Origin: a bacterium
GTDB lineage: Bacteria > Electryoneota > Electryoneia > Electryoneales > Electryoneaceae
DNA: 64,000 nucleotides
Direction: 5' to 3'
Assembly: GCA_020444265.1 (NCBI GenBank)
Contig: JAHLLH010000012.1
Span: 45,538 to 109,537 of the forward strand
Positions 1-8,180 of this stretch are shown here, one piece after another. A model generated the notes under the pieces. It made no database searches and was not told the origin of the DNA. It saw only the letters and a list, made by a program, of their open reading frames with translations. A program made the translations under genes and the position numbers. Numbering within the stretch: the first letter of the stretch is position 1; every line of letters starts with the position of its first letter.

Positions 1-56
1 TGGAAGAGGAAGCGGCAGAACTCGCTGGAGAGACGATAGAGCAAGCTCAAGAGTAA
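1..56 (+). CDS. C-terminal end of an unidentified protein
   Basis: An open frame enters from the left edge and ends at the taa at 54-56. It encodes 17 residues rich in Glu and Ala, ending ETIEQAQE. The other two forward frames are less protein-like: one stops at 37-39, the other runs on without a clear end. The acidic tail gives no function. It would be read in the same direction as nadA, but the 157-bp gap before the nadA start makes a shared operon uncertain. Confidence 0.35.
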   Translation, partial: EEEAAELAGETIEQAQE

Positions 57-213
57 CAGTTCTTTTCAACGGTGTAGAGCTACTGTGATAACCTGCTGTC
101 TCCGATAAAGGGTCCCACCCATTGCACCCCTCGAACCCGCCATCCAGAGTGGTTATATTTCCATAAGTATCTTGTGTACAACAGGTTTGGTACATTTTTC
201 ACATAGAGGACAC

Positions 214-1365
214 ATGTCCATCATCCAGCGTGAAAATGAGGTTCTTGAAGTTCGTTGGAACCCGGAAAAACCAATCGAGGATGTCACCCGGATGGGGGAT
301 CCGGCAACTCCTGTTGAAGTGATTGAAGAGATTCAAGATCTACGCGCAAAACTCGGATCGGACCTGGTCCTGCTGGGGCATCATTACCAGCGTGACGAGG
401 TCATCCAGTTTGCAGATCAACGGGGGGATTCCCTGGCGTTGAGCCAGTATGCCGCAAAGATGGAGGGGGCGAAATATGTGGTTTTCCTCGGCGTACATTT
501 TATGGCTGAAACCGCCGATATGCTGACACCGGACGAGGTCTCGGTCATCCTGCCTGACAAACGGGCCGGGTGCACGATGGCCGACATGGCGGACATTGTC
601 GACCTCGAGGATGCCTGGGAGCAACTCGGACGGATTACCGACACCGAGAAAATTGTCCCGGTCACCTACATCAATTCGACCGCTGCAGTCAAGGCGTTTG
701 TCGGACGGCACGGCGGTACGATCTGTACCTCCTCCAATGCACACAAGGTCTTGTCCTGGGCGCTGTCACGTGGCGAGAAGGTCTTCTTCTTCCCGGATCA
801 GCACCTCGGACGGAATACTGGTGTGGACCTGGAAGTACCCCTCGACAAGATGATTGTCTGGGACCCGGAAGAGCCCCTCGGCGGACATCAGCAGCAGGAA
901 GTGCTCGATGCACGGATTCTGCTCTGGCGAGGCCACTGCAGTGTCCACCAGCATTTCCAGCCCGAGCACGCCGATGTCTGGCGTCAGAGGATTCCGGACA
1001 TTAAGGTAATCGTCCACCCGGAATGCAGCCATGAGGTCGTGCTGAAAGCAGATGACGCTGGCTCAACGTCGCATATCCTGAAGACCATCAAAGCTGCTGA
1101 ACCCGGCACAAAATGGGCCGTTGGCACCGAGAACCATCTCGTGTCACGCCTGGGTCAGGAAGTAGCCGCCGAGGGTAAAGAGGTCTATAGCCTGGCACCC
1201 TACGCTTGCCTCTGTTCCACCATGTTCCGCATCAGCCCGGAAGCCCTGCGTGACACCCTGCGCAATCTGGTCGAGGGAAAGGTGAAGGGACAGGTCACCG
1301 TGGACAAGGAAACCGCCGACGAAGCAAACCTCGCTCTGAGCCGAATGTTCGAGATCACCGGGTAG
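214..1365 (+). CDS. nadA: Quinolinate synthase NadA
   Basis: NadA condenses iminoaspartate with dihydroxyacetone phosphate to quinolinate, the second step of de novo NAD synthesis, using a [4Fe-4S] cluster in the cytoplasm. Family signatures are easy to see: GHHYQ (55-59), RAGC (117-120), YINSTAAVKA (152-161), PDQHLG (194-199), HPECSHEV (268-275) and ACLC (331-334). Cys120, Cys242 and Cys334 are the likely cluster ligands, by comparison with the three conserved cysteines of the family. The 383-residue length suits the long NadA type. I chose ATG 214, with AGAGGA just upstream, over a TTG at 172 that would add 14 unconserved residues. No nadB or nadC is adjacent. A strong terminator follows. 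Confidence 0.95.
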   Translation: MSIIQRENEVLEVRWNPEKPIEDVTRMGDPATPVEVIEEIQDLRAKLGSDLVLLGHHYQRDEVIQFADQRGDSLALSQYAAKMEGAKYVVFLGVHFMAETADMLTPDEVSVILPDKRAGCTMADMADIVDLEDAWEQLGRITDTEKIVPVTYINSTAAVKAFVGRHGGTICTSSNAHKVLSWALSRGEKVFFFPDQHLGRNTGVDLEVPLDKMIVWDPEEPLGGHQQQEVLDARILLWRGHCSVHQHFQPEHADVWRQRIPDIKVIVHPECSHEVVLKADDAGSTSHILKTIKAAEPGTKWAVGTENHLVSRLGQEVAAEGKEVYSLAPYACLCSTMFRISPEALRDTLRNLVEGKVKGQVTVDKETADEANLALSRMFEITG

Positions 1366-1388
1366 GAAGGGTTCTGAATGATCCAGAA

Positions 1389-1417
1389 CGCCGGGCCTTC
1401 AGGCTCGGCGTTTTTCT
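1389..1417 (+). terminator. Rho-independent terminator after nadA
   Basis: CGCCGGGCCT and AGGCTCGGCG pair around a two-base loop, with one G/T bulge-like mismatch in the stem, and are followed at once by TTTTTCTT. It lies 24 bp after the nadA stop and should end that transcript. Confidence 0.85.
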
Positions 1418-1538
1418 TGACGTCCAGCTTTTCACCCTCGCCTCCCGGGGGACAAAATAACCTCGCAGAGTGGATTGGAGTGTGCTCGAGGGGTCGGTGG
1501 TACTTGTCGTGAGGCAGTGGTTGGCCTACCTTCAGCTC

Positions 1539-2534
1539 ATGGCACGACCCGTCCGGATTCACATCCCACACGCGACCTACCTGGTACAGCTGCGAGCAAA
1601 GCCGGGCGAGGTGCTATTTGCAGACGAATCAGAGCGTTCGCGCTTCCTCGACAGCCTTGGAGAAGCGGTAACTGCAGGTCAGGTTCAGGTCTATGCCTAT
1701 TCTCTCCTCGATACGTCAGCCTTGATCTTTTTGCGTGCCGGAGTGCTTCCTCTTTCCGGGATTATTCACCGCGCACAGGCAGGATACTTCAACCGTTTAC
1801 GTGTAGCAGTTGATCGGGCACGGCCCCTGCTGCGTGACCGTCACCGTGCCATCCTGGTCGAAGAAGGTGATCTTTTCCTCGACGTGGTCCGTCGAGTTCA
1901 TCTCGCTCCGATCATCGGGGGGCACTGGTCCAACGAGAGCGAGGGCAGGAAGTGGGGAGAGGTTAGTACAAACCGCTGGACCTCTTTCCCAATCTATACC
2001 GCCAAGCAGGACTGCCCCGGCTGGTTTAACCGTCCTGCTGTTTTGGCACGATTCAGCGAGTTCCACCCGAAAAAGCCGGAGGAAGGGTTTTATCGCTACA
2101 TCATTGATGGAGTGAAGCGGAGCGGGGAAGATGTCCTCGACCAGGTAGTAGCGATGTCCCTGTTGGGCAGCGCTGAGTTTGTCGAGCGGTACTACGAGGG
2201 CGCGAAGGGGCGTCGGCGGATGCATCAGCCCACCGTGCTTAGGGGAAGCACTATCTCGTTTGAGACTATTTGCAAAGTGGTGGCAGAAGCCTTCGAGCTT
2301 GATCCGGGTGAACTGTTAAAGCCACGGTCTCGTCACCCCGCTCGCAAGTACCTGGTCGAACTATCGCTGCGCTATGCTCTGGATGAGGACGGGGTGAAAG
2401 GGCTTGGCGAGAAACTGAATGTTAGCGGAAGTGCCCTTGCTCACCTGAGACGAACGTTCCGTAAGCAATGCAGCGAGAATCCCGAAGCACAGAAGCTGCT
2501 ACAGACCCTGGATGATCATATCACCATCGGCTGA
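1539..2534 (+). CDS. REP-associated transposase-like protein (degenerate Y1/HUH domain plus DnaA-like HTH)
   Basis: The N-terminal half follows the RAYT/IS200-like Y1 transposase pattern: a start like MARPVRIHIPHATY, a central GYFNRL...RHRAILVEE and a VRRVHLAPI block matching the usual RYIHLNPV. The C-terminal ~80 residues resemble the DnaA-type helix-turn-helix often fused to these proteins (AVS-like GEKLNVSGSALAHLRR). The catalytic HxH usually found in a PNHxHLLL motif is replaced by DTSALIFL, so strand cleavage is unlikely. The protein may be a domesticated DNA-binding protein. ATG 1539 matches the family N terminus; a GTG at 1470 would add 23 unlike residues. Palindromic REP-like repeats occur in this window, so a role in repeat biology is possible but inferred. 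Confidence 0.7.
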   Translation: MARPVRIHIPHATYLVQLRAKPGEVLFADESERSRFLDSLGEAVTAGQVQVYAYSLLDTSALIFLRAGVLPLSGIIHRAQAGYFNRLRVAVDRARPLLRDRHRAILVEEGDLFLDVVRRVHLAPIIGGHWSNESEGRKWGEVSTNRWTSFPIYTAKQDCPGWFNRPAVLARFSEFHPKKPEEGFYRYIIDGVKRSGEDVLDQVVAMSLLGSAEFVERYYEGAKGRRRMHQPTVLRGSTISFETICKVVAEAFELDPGELLKPRSRHPARKYLVELSLRYALDEDGVKGLGEKLNVSGSALAHLRRTFRKQCSENPEAQKLLQTLDDHITIG

Positions 2535-2564
2535 AAACGAATTGCACACACGTGATAGCCATAC

Positions 2565-2597
2565 AAAAAAACGCCGCACCCCATTGGGGTACGGCGT
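2565..2597 (-). terminator. Terminator for the leftward gene at 2622-2966
   Basis: ACGCCG-c-ACCCC and GGGGT-a-CGGCGT form a near-perfect stem (2571-2597). The run of A at 2565-2570 becomes a T tract on the minus strand, so it ends the leftward transcript. It may also stop readthrough from the gene ending at 2534. Confidence 0.8.
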
Positions 2598-2621
2598 TGA
2601 CGTTCTAGTTTGCCTGGAAAA

Positions 2622-2966
2622 TCACGCAGCGAGGCTGGGGACGGCTTCCGGCAGACGCTCTTCCATGCGCAAGGCAAGGGAGGGTCCGTAGGTCAGAAGT
2701 TGACGGTGCATGCGACGCGCACGGAAAGCGGCGTTGTCCATCGGATCAGCACCGCGCGCCTTGCAGGCGAGAAGGTGGATCCAGGTCTCAGCAACCAGCT
2801 TGCGAAGGAACTTGGCGGTGGACATGGCCAGGTCACGCTGCTCCGGCTCGGCCCACGGAATACGCTCCGCCCAGCTGTTGATACGCTGCTGCCAATTTTC
2901 AACATCGGTCTCAATTTCATCGAGACTGGGCATCTTGTGTTCGAACATGTCGACTGTCGGGCTCAT
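2622..2966 (-). CDS. Hypothetical protein, 114 aa
   Basis: I do not recognise this protein. It has 114 residues, begins MSPTVDMFEHKMPSLDEIE, and looks helical and soluble, with many Trp, Arg and Glu residues (for example WQQRINSWAERIPW) and no membrane segment. GTGAGGAG lies 7 bases before the ATG. Upstream is a near-ideal sigma-70 promoter (minus strand, 3090-3062) and downstream a strong terminator, so it is a monocistronic unit and probably well expressed. A role in stress or regulation would be speculation. Confidence 0.75.
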   Translation of the reverse strand: MSPTVDMFEHKMPSLDEIETDVENWQQRINSWAERIPWAEPEQRDLAMSTAKFLRKLVAETWIHLLACKARGADPMDNAAFRARRMHRQLLTYGPSLALRMEERLPEAVPSLAA

Positions 2967-3061
2967 TGTAAACTCCTCACGTCCTGTGACGTTATCTAAA
3001 ATCCACGTAGCGTTCTGACTCCAGCTCCGGCGGGGACCTGTACCCCTTCCGAAGGGCGGGA

Positions 3062-3090
3062 AGTATACTGATTAGATCCCGGATTGTCAA
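3062..3090 (-). promoter_or_regulatory. Strong sigma-70-type promoter for the 114-aa gene
   Basis: On the minus strand TTGACA (3090-3085), a 17-bp spacer and TATACT (3067-3062) give one of the best consensus matches in the window. The inferred transcript has a leader of about 90 nt, with a small hairpin (CCCTTCGGAAGGGG, about 3045-3058) near its 5' end, before the ATG at 2966. Confidence 0.75.
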
Positions 3091-3597
3091 GGCCTAGCTC
3101 TAAGAGGCCAAAATATCAATCTTGTTGAAAGTTCAGGGTTTAGCTTTTTTCGTGTCTCTGAGGGCAGTCAAGTTAACCTGTGTTAAGTTTACGTAAGGAA
3201 GGGTAGAAATTCCTAACTTTTTGTGTCACGCGGAATACAAATACAAGTTCCATGCCTTGACTCCGGCTCCCGGAGCAATTCCCTTCAACTTCTGTTGACA
3301 GCAGGATTTCAGAACTTCTCAGCCTGTCTCCACTTCCGGAGCACCTGTGCATTCTGTGCCACACTGGCATACATGTGTTGCACATTTAGACAGAAACTCC
3401 TGCCAACTTGTATCAGATTCGAACGCTCACCTCTTTTTCTGATCAGGGTTGACGCACCTTTCCGCCAATCGTTCGGAATCCCTATCCTTTCTATGTTCTG
3501 TCACACGTGGCAGTCTTCGAAGTTCCATCCAGTCTCCGAGGGGAGCGGAATGACCCTCTCTGTAAACAAATGCAATCATCTGAAGCACCTATTATCA

Positions 3598-3627
3598 TTG
3601 ACTTTCATACACTTTAAAGTGTATCCT
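3598..3627 (+). promoter_or_regulatory. Putative promoter overlapping an 18-bp perfect palindrome
   Basis: TTGACT (3598-3603) is followed, 18 bp later, by TATCCT (3622-3627). The perfect palindrome ATACACTTTAAAGTGTAT (3607-3624) fills the spacer. A repressor bound there would block polymerase. It lies 168 bp before the acetyltransferase start and is the best candidate control site for it. The -10 match is only 4 of 6. Confidence 0.4.
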
Positions 3628-3794
3628 TCAACAGGCAATGGTATTTCGTGCCCGCCACACTCCTCCTGGTAATCTGGCAGTTCACCCTCCATTGGCTGCC
3701 ATACCCGGACCGATCATGCGAACGTTCTGGTTTTCCTTACCACCTGGAGTGGATTGCAGGAGATGTGTCTTTGACAAACAGGAAGGGGGGTCGT

Positions 3795-4394
3795 ATGACC
3801 AGGAAAAGCCGTTACCCGGTTGAGGTAACCTGCCGTAAGAGAATGAAAGTTGTGATCAAGCCATTGGCCATCGAGGACATTGATGCACAGATGACCTTTT
3901 TTAAAGCCCTCCCGGACCGTGACCTGATCCGCTTGCCCCACAACGTGCTCGAACCGAACTACCCTAAAAAGATGAAGCGTCAGATTGAGGATGGACGTGT
4001 CCATCGTCTCGTCGCCTGGAACGGGGACCGTATTGTCGGTTCACTCGCTCTCTATCGTGGCTCATCGAGATGGATCGAGCACACCGGCTCGGTTGTTGTC
4101 GCAACTCATCCGGAGGTTCGACGCTATGGCGTGGGGACCGTCCTGTTTGATGAGATGATCCCCCTCGCGGAATCGTTGAAGATCGAGAAGATCTACGCGA
4201 ACCTGCTGGAAGAACACAAGGAAGCGATCAAGCTTTTCAAGACTTTCGGCTTCCAGCGTGAAGCGCTGTTGCATCACCACATCAAGGACAGTTACGGTCG
4301 CTACCGCAATTTGCGCATCTACTCCATCGACCTCGAACATGCGCACAAGGCGATGGAAGACCTGATGAGCGGATTCAGCGACTACTCAGGGTAA
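3795..4394 (+). CDS. GNAT-family N-acetyltransferase
   Basis: This 199-residue protein should transfer an acetyl group from acetyl-CoA to an unidentified amine. The GNAT core is clear: the strand VGSLALYRG, then TGSVVVATHPEVRRYGVG, which carries the R/Q-x-x-G-x-G acetyl-CoA loop (RRYGVG), a following helix, and the late YANLLEEHKEAIKLFKTFGF block typical of motif B. ATG 3795 has AGGAAGGGGGG just upstream; the frame is open for 49 more codons but these do not look coded. It is read alone, towards recN, with a long hairpin between them. The substrate cannot be told from sequence. Confidence 0.85.
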   Translation: MTRKSRYPVEVTCRKRMKVVIKPLAIEDIDAQMTFFKALPDRDLIRLPHNVLEPNYPKKMKRQIEDGRVHRLVAWNGDRIVGSLALYRGSSRWIEHTGSVVVATHPEVRRYGVGTVLFDEMIPLAESLKIEKIYANLLEEHKEAIKLFKTFGFQREALLHHHIKDSYGRYRNLRIYSIDLEHAHKAMEDLMSGFSDYSG

Positions 4395-4440
4395 AACGGG
4401 CGGTACGCTCCATCTGACAAAACCTCCCTTTCGAGATTTG

Positions 4441-4480
4441 CAACACGGGCAAGGCGCATTGTGACGCCTTGCCCGTGTTG
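4441..4480. terminator. 16-bp perfect hairpin between the acetyltransferase and recN
   Basis: CAACACGGGCAAGGCG (4441-4456) pairs perfectly with CGCCTTGCCCGTGTTG (4465-4480) across an 8-base loop. There is no T tract on either side, so termination is likely but not certain; it may be a REP-type palindrome. Its right arm overlaps the putative recN promoter. Confidence 0.5.
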
Positions 4481-4489
4481 ATGTATATT
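4461..4489 (+). promoter_or_regulatory. Putative recN promoter
   Basis: GTGACG (4461-4466), a 17-bp spacer and TATATT (4484-4489) resemble a sigma-70 promoter, 48 bp before the recN start. The -35 sits inside the 16-bp hairpin. No GAAC-N4-GTTC SOS box like the one before lexA is seen here. Confidence 0.35.
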
Positions 4490-4536
4490 CGAACCGTTCC
4501 GTCCATTGATCTGACACCCCGGCAGGGAGACGCCGC

Positions 4537-6180
4537 ATGCTGAAGCAGCTCGCCATCCGTAATGTTGCCCTGGTCGATGAACTCGAGCTGACGTTCGGGC
4601 CTGGCCTGAATGTAATTACGGGGGAGACGGGTGCCGGGAAATCCATTTTAATCGGGGCGATTAGCCTCGCCCTGGGCGACCGTGCCCACCCCGATGTCGT
4701 TAAGGATGCTACCGCCGAAGTTGAAGCGACTCTCGATCATCAAGGCATTGCACGAACCCTGAAGCGAGAAGTTCGTCTCGATGGACGGACCCGTGCATGG
4801 ATCGATGGCTCGAGCACCACCATCGGCGCGCTGAAAGACGAAGCCGCCCTCTGGGTCGAGCTGACCGCACAGCGTGAAGGTGCGACCTTGCTGGATGCCG
4901 ACAGCCACTTGCCGCACCTCGACCGTTTCGCAGGCCTGACACGCGACTCCGAACACCTCGCCGAATTGCACGCCACCTGGCAGACCTTGACCGCCCGACT
5001 CGGTTCAGTCGAGGCGAAGCTGAAACGGCTTGCCGAGAGCGAAGAACTCGCCGCCTTCCAATTGAACGAAATCGAATCCCTCGACCCGCAACCGGGCGAA
5101 GAGGAGGAGCTTGAGAAGGAAATCCGTCTGCTCGAAGGTGCGGAGACATTGATCAATGGCCTGGGGCAGACGGTCGATTTGCTCGACCAGGGCGAGGAAC
5201 CGGTGTCGGATCGCCTCGCGGTCGCGCTGGAGGAGCTGAAAGCCCTCGCACGGATTGATGGCGAGTTGAAACCCACCGTCGAGCTGCTGGATGGGGCGTT
5301 GGAGGCGATCCGTCAGGCGGCGCTCGATCTGGGCAACCGTCGTGATGACATTTCGCTCGACCCGGAACGGTTGGAAGAGGTAAGGTCGCGTCACGGCCAA
5401 CTGATCCGCCTGATGCGCAAGTACGGCGGCTCGATGACGGCCCTGTTGCAGACCCTCGATGATCTACGGAACCGTCAGAGCGGCGCAGGCGACCTCGAGA
5501 ACGAGAGGGCGCAACTCAAGAGAGAGATTGCCCAGCACTTGGCATCGTGGGAAAAAGAGCTGGAACGAGTCTCGAAGAAGCGGCACGCCATAGCTTCCTC
5601 CTTCAACGAGAAGATGGAGGAGGGACTGACCTCGGTCGGGGTCCAGCACCCGAAATTTGTCGTTACGTGGCAGGAAGAAGAGGGTGACCGTGTCGTGTTT
5701 CCGGGTGGGGAGCGACGCGTGCAGCCGAACGGCTGGGACCGGATCGAATTCCACATCTCCTTCAACCCGGGCCACGAACCGAAACCGATCCAACGTGTCG
5801 CATCCGGCGGTGAACTATCGCGTGTCATGTTGCTGCTGAAAGGGATGGGCCCGCCGCAAGGTAATCCACCCGTCCTCATCTTCGACGAGATCGACACAGG
5901 CATCTCCGGACGCACCGCCCGTCAAGTCGGCCTGCGGCTGAAGGCCTTGTCCGAAGTGCGCCAGGTCCTGCTGGTCACCCACCTTCCCCAGATCGCCAGC
6001 TTGGCCGACCATCATGTCGTCGTCGAGAAAGAGACCGACGCCACCAGCACACAAGTCGTGATGCGCGAGGTCCCCATCGGAGGCCCCGAACAGATCGACG
6101 AGATCGCGCGCCTGCTCGGCGGCGAAGCCATCACCGATGCGACGAGGGCGACAGCACAGGAATTGATCGAGGGGAAATAA
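4537..6180 (+). CDS. recN: DNA repair protein RecN
   Basis: RecN is an SMC-like ATPase that gathers at double-strand breaks and assists recombination repair. The 547-residue protein has the standard order: Walker A GETGAGKS (29-36), a long coiled-coil centre (about 150-370) rich in Glu, Leu and Arg, the ABC signature ASGGELSR (422-429), and Walker B VLIFDEID (446-453), followed by LLVTHLPQIA. It begins MLKQLAIRNVALVDE, the usual RecN start. Length is normal for the family. It is transcribed alone and is followed by a repeat-rich spacer before murA. Confidence 0.96.
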   Translation: MLKQLAIRNVALVDELELTFGPGLNVITGETGAGKSILIGAISLALGDRAHPDVVKDATAEVEATLDHQGIARTLKREVRLDGRTRAWIDGSSTTIGALKDEAALWVELTAQREGATLLDADSHLPHLDRFAGLTRDSEHLAELHATWQTLTARLGSVEAKLKRLAESEELAAFQLNEIESLDPQPGEEEELEKEIRLLEGAETLINGLGQTVDLLDQGEEPVSDRLAVALEELKALARIDGELKPTVELLDGALEAIRQAALDLGNRRDDISLDPERLEEVRSRHGQLIRLMRKYGGSMTALLQTLDDLRNRQSGAGDLENERAQLKREIAQHLASWEKELERVSKKRHAIASSFNEKMEEGLTSVGVQHPKFVVTWQEEEGDRVVFPGGERRVQPNGWDRIEFHISFNPGHEPKPIQRVASGGELSRVMLLLKGMGPPQGNPPVLIFDEIDTGISGRTARQVGLRLKALSEVRQVLLVTHLPQIASLADHHVVVEKETDATSTQVVMREVPIGGPEQIDEIARLLGGEAITDATRATAQELIEGK

Positions 6181-6187
6181 GAAGCCT

Positions 6188-6209
6188 AATTCGGTGCTGA
6201 CACCGAATT
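6188..6209 (+). terminator. Hairpin after recN
   Basis: AATTCGGTG ctga CACCGAATT forms a perfect 9-bp stem with a 4-base loop, 8 bp after the recN stop. The T-richness downstream is weak (cttcctc), so it may end or merely stabilise the message. Confidence 0.45.
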
Positions 6210-6227
6210 CTTCCTCGCAGCGAGGGT

Positions 6228-6389
6228 GTCGTTGCGAATCCGCGAAGCGTGGTGAAGCAATCTCTTATCGCTCAACTGGCTTTCCTGCGCGCGAGGCGCG
6301 CAGCCGCTACGGGAGGTGAGTGATTCGAGACTGCTTCGTTATCCGGCTTCGTTTTACTTCGCCGCGATTCCTCGCAGCGACACCCGGCC
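6228..6389. repeat. Inverted pair of REP-like elements (type C) between recN and murA
   Basis: Segment 6228-6269 (gtgtcgttgcgaat...gaagcaatct) is the reverse complement type of segment 6322-6389 (gagactgcttcg...cctcgcagcgacac). Both follow the pattern GATTGCTTCG...CTTCG...CTCGCAATGAC seen again inside the prophage. A small palindrome, GCGCGCgagGCGCGC, lies between them. A head-to-head pair of this kind resembles the BIME arrangement of REP elements. Confidence 0.6.
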
Positions 6390-6464
6390 CCCTTTCCTGA
6401 GCGACTGAAATGCCCCATCTTTGCCACAGGCACACCCCAACCCAAAAAACCTGGAACTCAACTC

Positions 6465-7718
6465 ATGGACAAGCTGGTCATTGAAGGCGGAGTGGAACTG
6501 CAGGGCGATGTGAAAATCGCCGGGGCGAAAAATGCGGCGTTGCCGTTGATGGCGGCGGCGGTGTTGGCCGAGGGGAAGTCGGTCATCAGCAACATGCCCC
6601 AGCTCGCCGATGTACGGACCATGGGACGTGTGCTGGCGCAGCTCGGAGTGAAGGTGGAAGGCGAGGGGGAGGTCTATGCCCTCGATGCGACCAGCATCAC
6701 CAGCGACACCGCGCCGTATGAGCTGGTCAAGACGATGCGTGCCTCGTTTTATACGCTTGGCGCTCTGGTGGGGCGATTGGGACGCGCCAAGGTCTCCCTG
6801 CCGGGGGGCTGTGCCTGGGGGCCGAGACCGGTGGACATCCACATCAAAGGGCTCGAAGCACTTGGCGCGAAGGTCGAGCTTGAAGGCGGCTACATTATCG
6901 CCGATGGGGCAAAGCTGCGTGGGAATCGCTTTGTCCTGGGCTTCCCGTCAGTCGGAGCGACGGTCAACATCCTGCTCGCCGCAGTCGCGGCAGAAGGCGA
7001 ATCGATGCTCGACAATGTGGCGCGTGAGCCGGAAATCACTGCTCTCGTGCGCATGCTGAACCAGATGGGGGCTCGGATCGATGGTGCGGGGACGGGCACG
7101 TTGCGTATCCAGGGCGGCTTACCGCTCCATGCCACCGATGTCGCGGTCATTCCCGACCGGATCGAAGCGGGCACCTACCTCGCGGCAGCGGGGTTGGCGG
7201 GGGGTGATGTTACCCTGCGTGGCGCCGACCCCGAACACCTCACCATGATCCTTGCCAAGGCGGCGGAGGCGGGGTTGCGGATTACGGTCACCACCGATGG
7301 CATCCGTGTGCAGAAAAATGGCGGGATGCGTCCGGTGGATGTAGAGACGGCCGTCTACCCCGGCTTTGCCACCGACATGCAGGCGCAGTGGATCGCGCTG
7401 ATGACCGGGGCGGAGGGGTCCAGCTTCATCACCGATACCATCTACCCGGACCGTTTTACGCATGTCGCCGAACTGGTTCGTCTGGGTGCGCGGGTTACAA
7501 TGAAAGAGAACGTGGCGCGAGTCACCGGGCCATCCGCGCTCACTGGCGCCCCGGTGATGTCCACCGACCTGCGTGCATCAGCAAGCCTTGTGATTGCCGG
7601 ATTGGCGGCAAAGGGAACCACCGAGATCAGCCGGATTTACCACCTTGATCGCGGCTATGAGAACCTCGAAGCGAAGCTGACCGCTCTCGGGGCGCGCGTC
7701 CGCCGAGAGCGCGATTAG
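6465..7718 (+). CDS. murA: UDP-N-acetylglucosamine 1-carboxyvinyltransferase MurA
   Basis: MurA transfers enolpyruvate from PEP to UDP-GlcNAc, the first committed step of peptidoglycan synthesis, in the cytoplasm. All family marks are present in 417 residues: Lys22-Asn23 in GAKNAAL, the mobile-loop catalytic cysteine Cys116 in PGGCAWGPRPVD, GATVNILLAAV, and the C-terminal ATDMQAQWIAL and RGYENLEAKL. Cys rather than Asp at 116 predicts fosfomycin sensitivity, by family rule. The start ATG 6465 is the only one that fits the family N terminus, though its ribosome site is weak. It is bracketed by repeat-rich spacers and looks monocistronic. Confidence 0.96.
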   Translation: MDKLVIEGGVELQGDVKIAGAKNAALPLMAAAVLAEGKSVISNMPQLADVRTMGRVLAQLGVKVEGEGEVYALDATSITSDTAPYELVKTMRASFYTLGALVGRLGRAKVSLPGGCAWGPRPVDIHIKGLEALGAKVELEGGYIIADGAKLRGNRFVLGFPSVGATVNILLAAVAAEGESMLDNVAREPEITALVRMLNQMGARIDGAGTGTLRIQGGLPLHATDVAVIPDRIEAGTYLAAAGLAGGDVTLRGADPEHLTMILAKAAEAGLRITVTTDGIRVQKNGGMRPVDVETAVYPGFATDMQAQWIALMTGAEGSSFITDTIYPDRFTHVAELVRLGARVTMKENVARVTGPSALTGAPVMSTDLRASASLVIAGLAAKGTTEISRIYHLDRGYENLEAKLTALGARVRRERD

Positions 7719-7881
7719 GGACTCGCATCACCCCCTCGATGTCGCTATACTTCCTGAGTACCTTTGAAAAGAACGGGCTTCGGGAAGTTCTTGTAAATGC
7801 GCAAATTAGCGTAAGTTATTGATCTTCTTACTTGTCCGTTTCGGGACAAACTCTCCCACTTGGAAAACAGGTGCAAATTGT

Positions 7882-7907
7882 TGTGTCAGATCCTCAGATC
7901 TGACACA
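7882..7907. repeat. Palindrome TGTGTCAGATC ctca GATCTGACACA
   Basis: A perfect 11-bp stem with a 4-base loop. Related palindromes of the form GTGTCAGAcg/cgTCTGACAC (8181-8204) and CCGTCAGAC/GTCTGACGG (8234-8257) lie in the same spacer. Confidence 0.7.
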
Positions 7908-7912
7908 CGATT

Positions 7913-7994
7913 CGCGCCTTTGGCGCGATGCACGGGCAGGATACCCGTGCTACCCCGTCAGGTCTCCGCTTCGCTAAGGACCTGACGGAACAAG
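7913..7994. repeat. Composite palindromic repeat, copy 1
   Basis: Contains CGCGCCTTTGGCGCG, then GGGCAGGATACCCGTGCTAC, then CCGTCAGGTC...GACCTGACGG. The whole unit recurs at 8080-8163 with only a few changes and a 2-bp insertion. Confidence 0.75.
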
Positions 7995-8079
7995 AGAACC
8001 AGACGGAACCTGGAAAGTGGCTTGGGTGCCCCGTCACCCAAGCGTGCATGTCCGTACCGGAAGGTTTGGACAGAGATAC

Positions 8080-8163
8080 CGCGCCTTTGGCGCGATGCAA
8101 GGGCAGGATGCCCGTGCTACACTCCGTCAGGTCTCCGCTTCGCTAAGGAGCTGACGGAACGAG
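8080..8163. repeat. Composite palindromic repeat, copy 2
   Basis: Near-identical to 7913-7994: CGCGCCTTTGGCGCGATGCA, GGGCAGGATGCCCGTGCTAC, and CCGTCAGGTCTCCGCTTCGC. Where copy 1 has GGACCTGACGG this copy has GGAGCTGACGG. Confidence 0.75.
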
Positions 8164-8180
8164 TGTCGGGCTGCCAGGTT

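Larger units (their letters stand above)
2967..3794. other. 828-bp intergenic region, mostly without genes
   Basis: The left end holds the promoter and leader of the 114-aa gene. The centre, 3100-3640, is visibly more AT-rich than its neighbours and contains no frame with protein-like composition; the open frame at 3223-3672 encodes a Cys/Ser/Phe-rich string with no likely ribosome site. A promoter-like TTGACT with an 18-bp palindrome lies at 3598-3627. Confidence 0.5.

Noticed and set aside
3223..3672. 149-codon open frame in the AT-rich gap
   Set aside because: Composition rich in Cys, Phe, Ser and His with no ribosome site; looks like chance openness.
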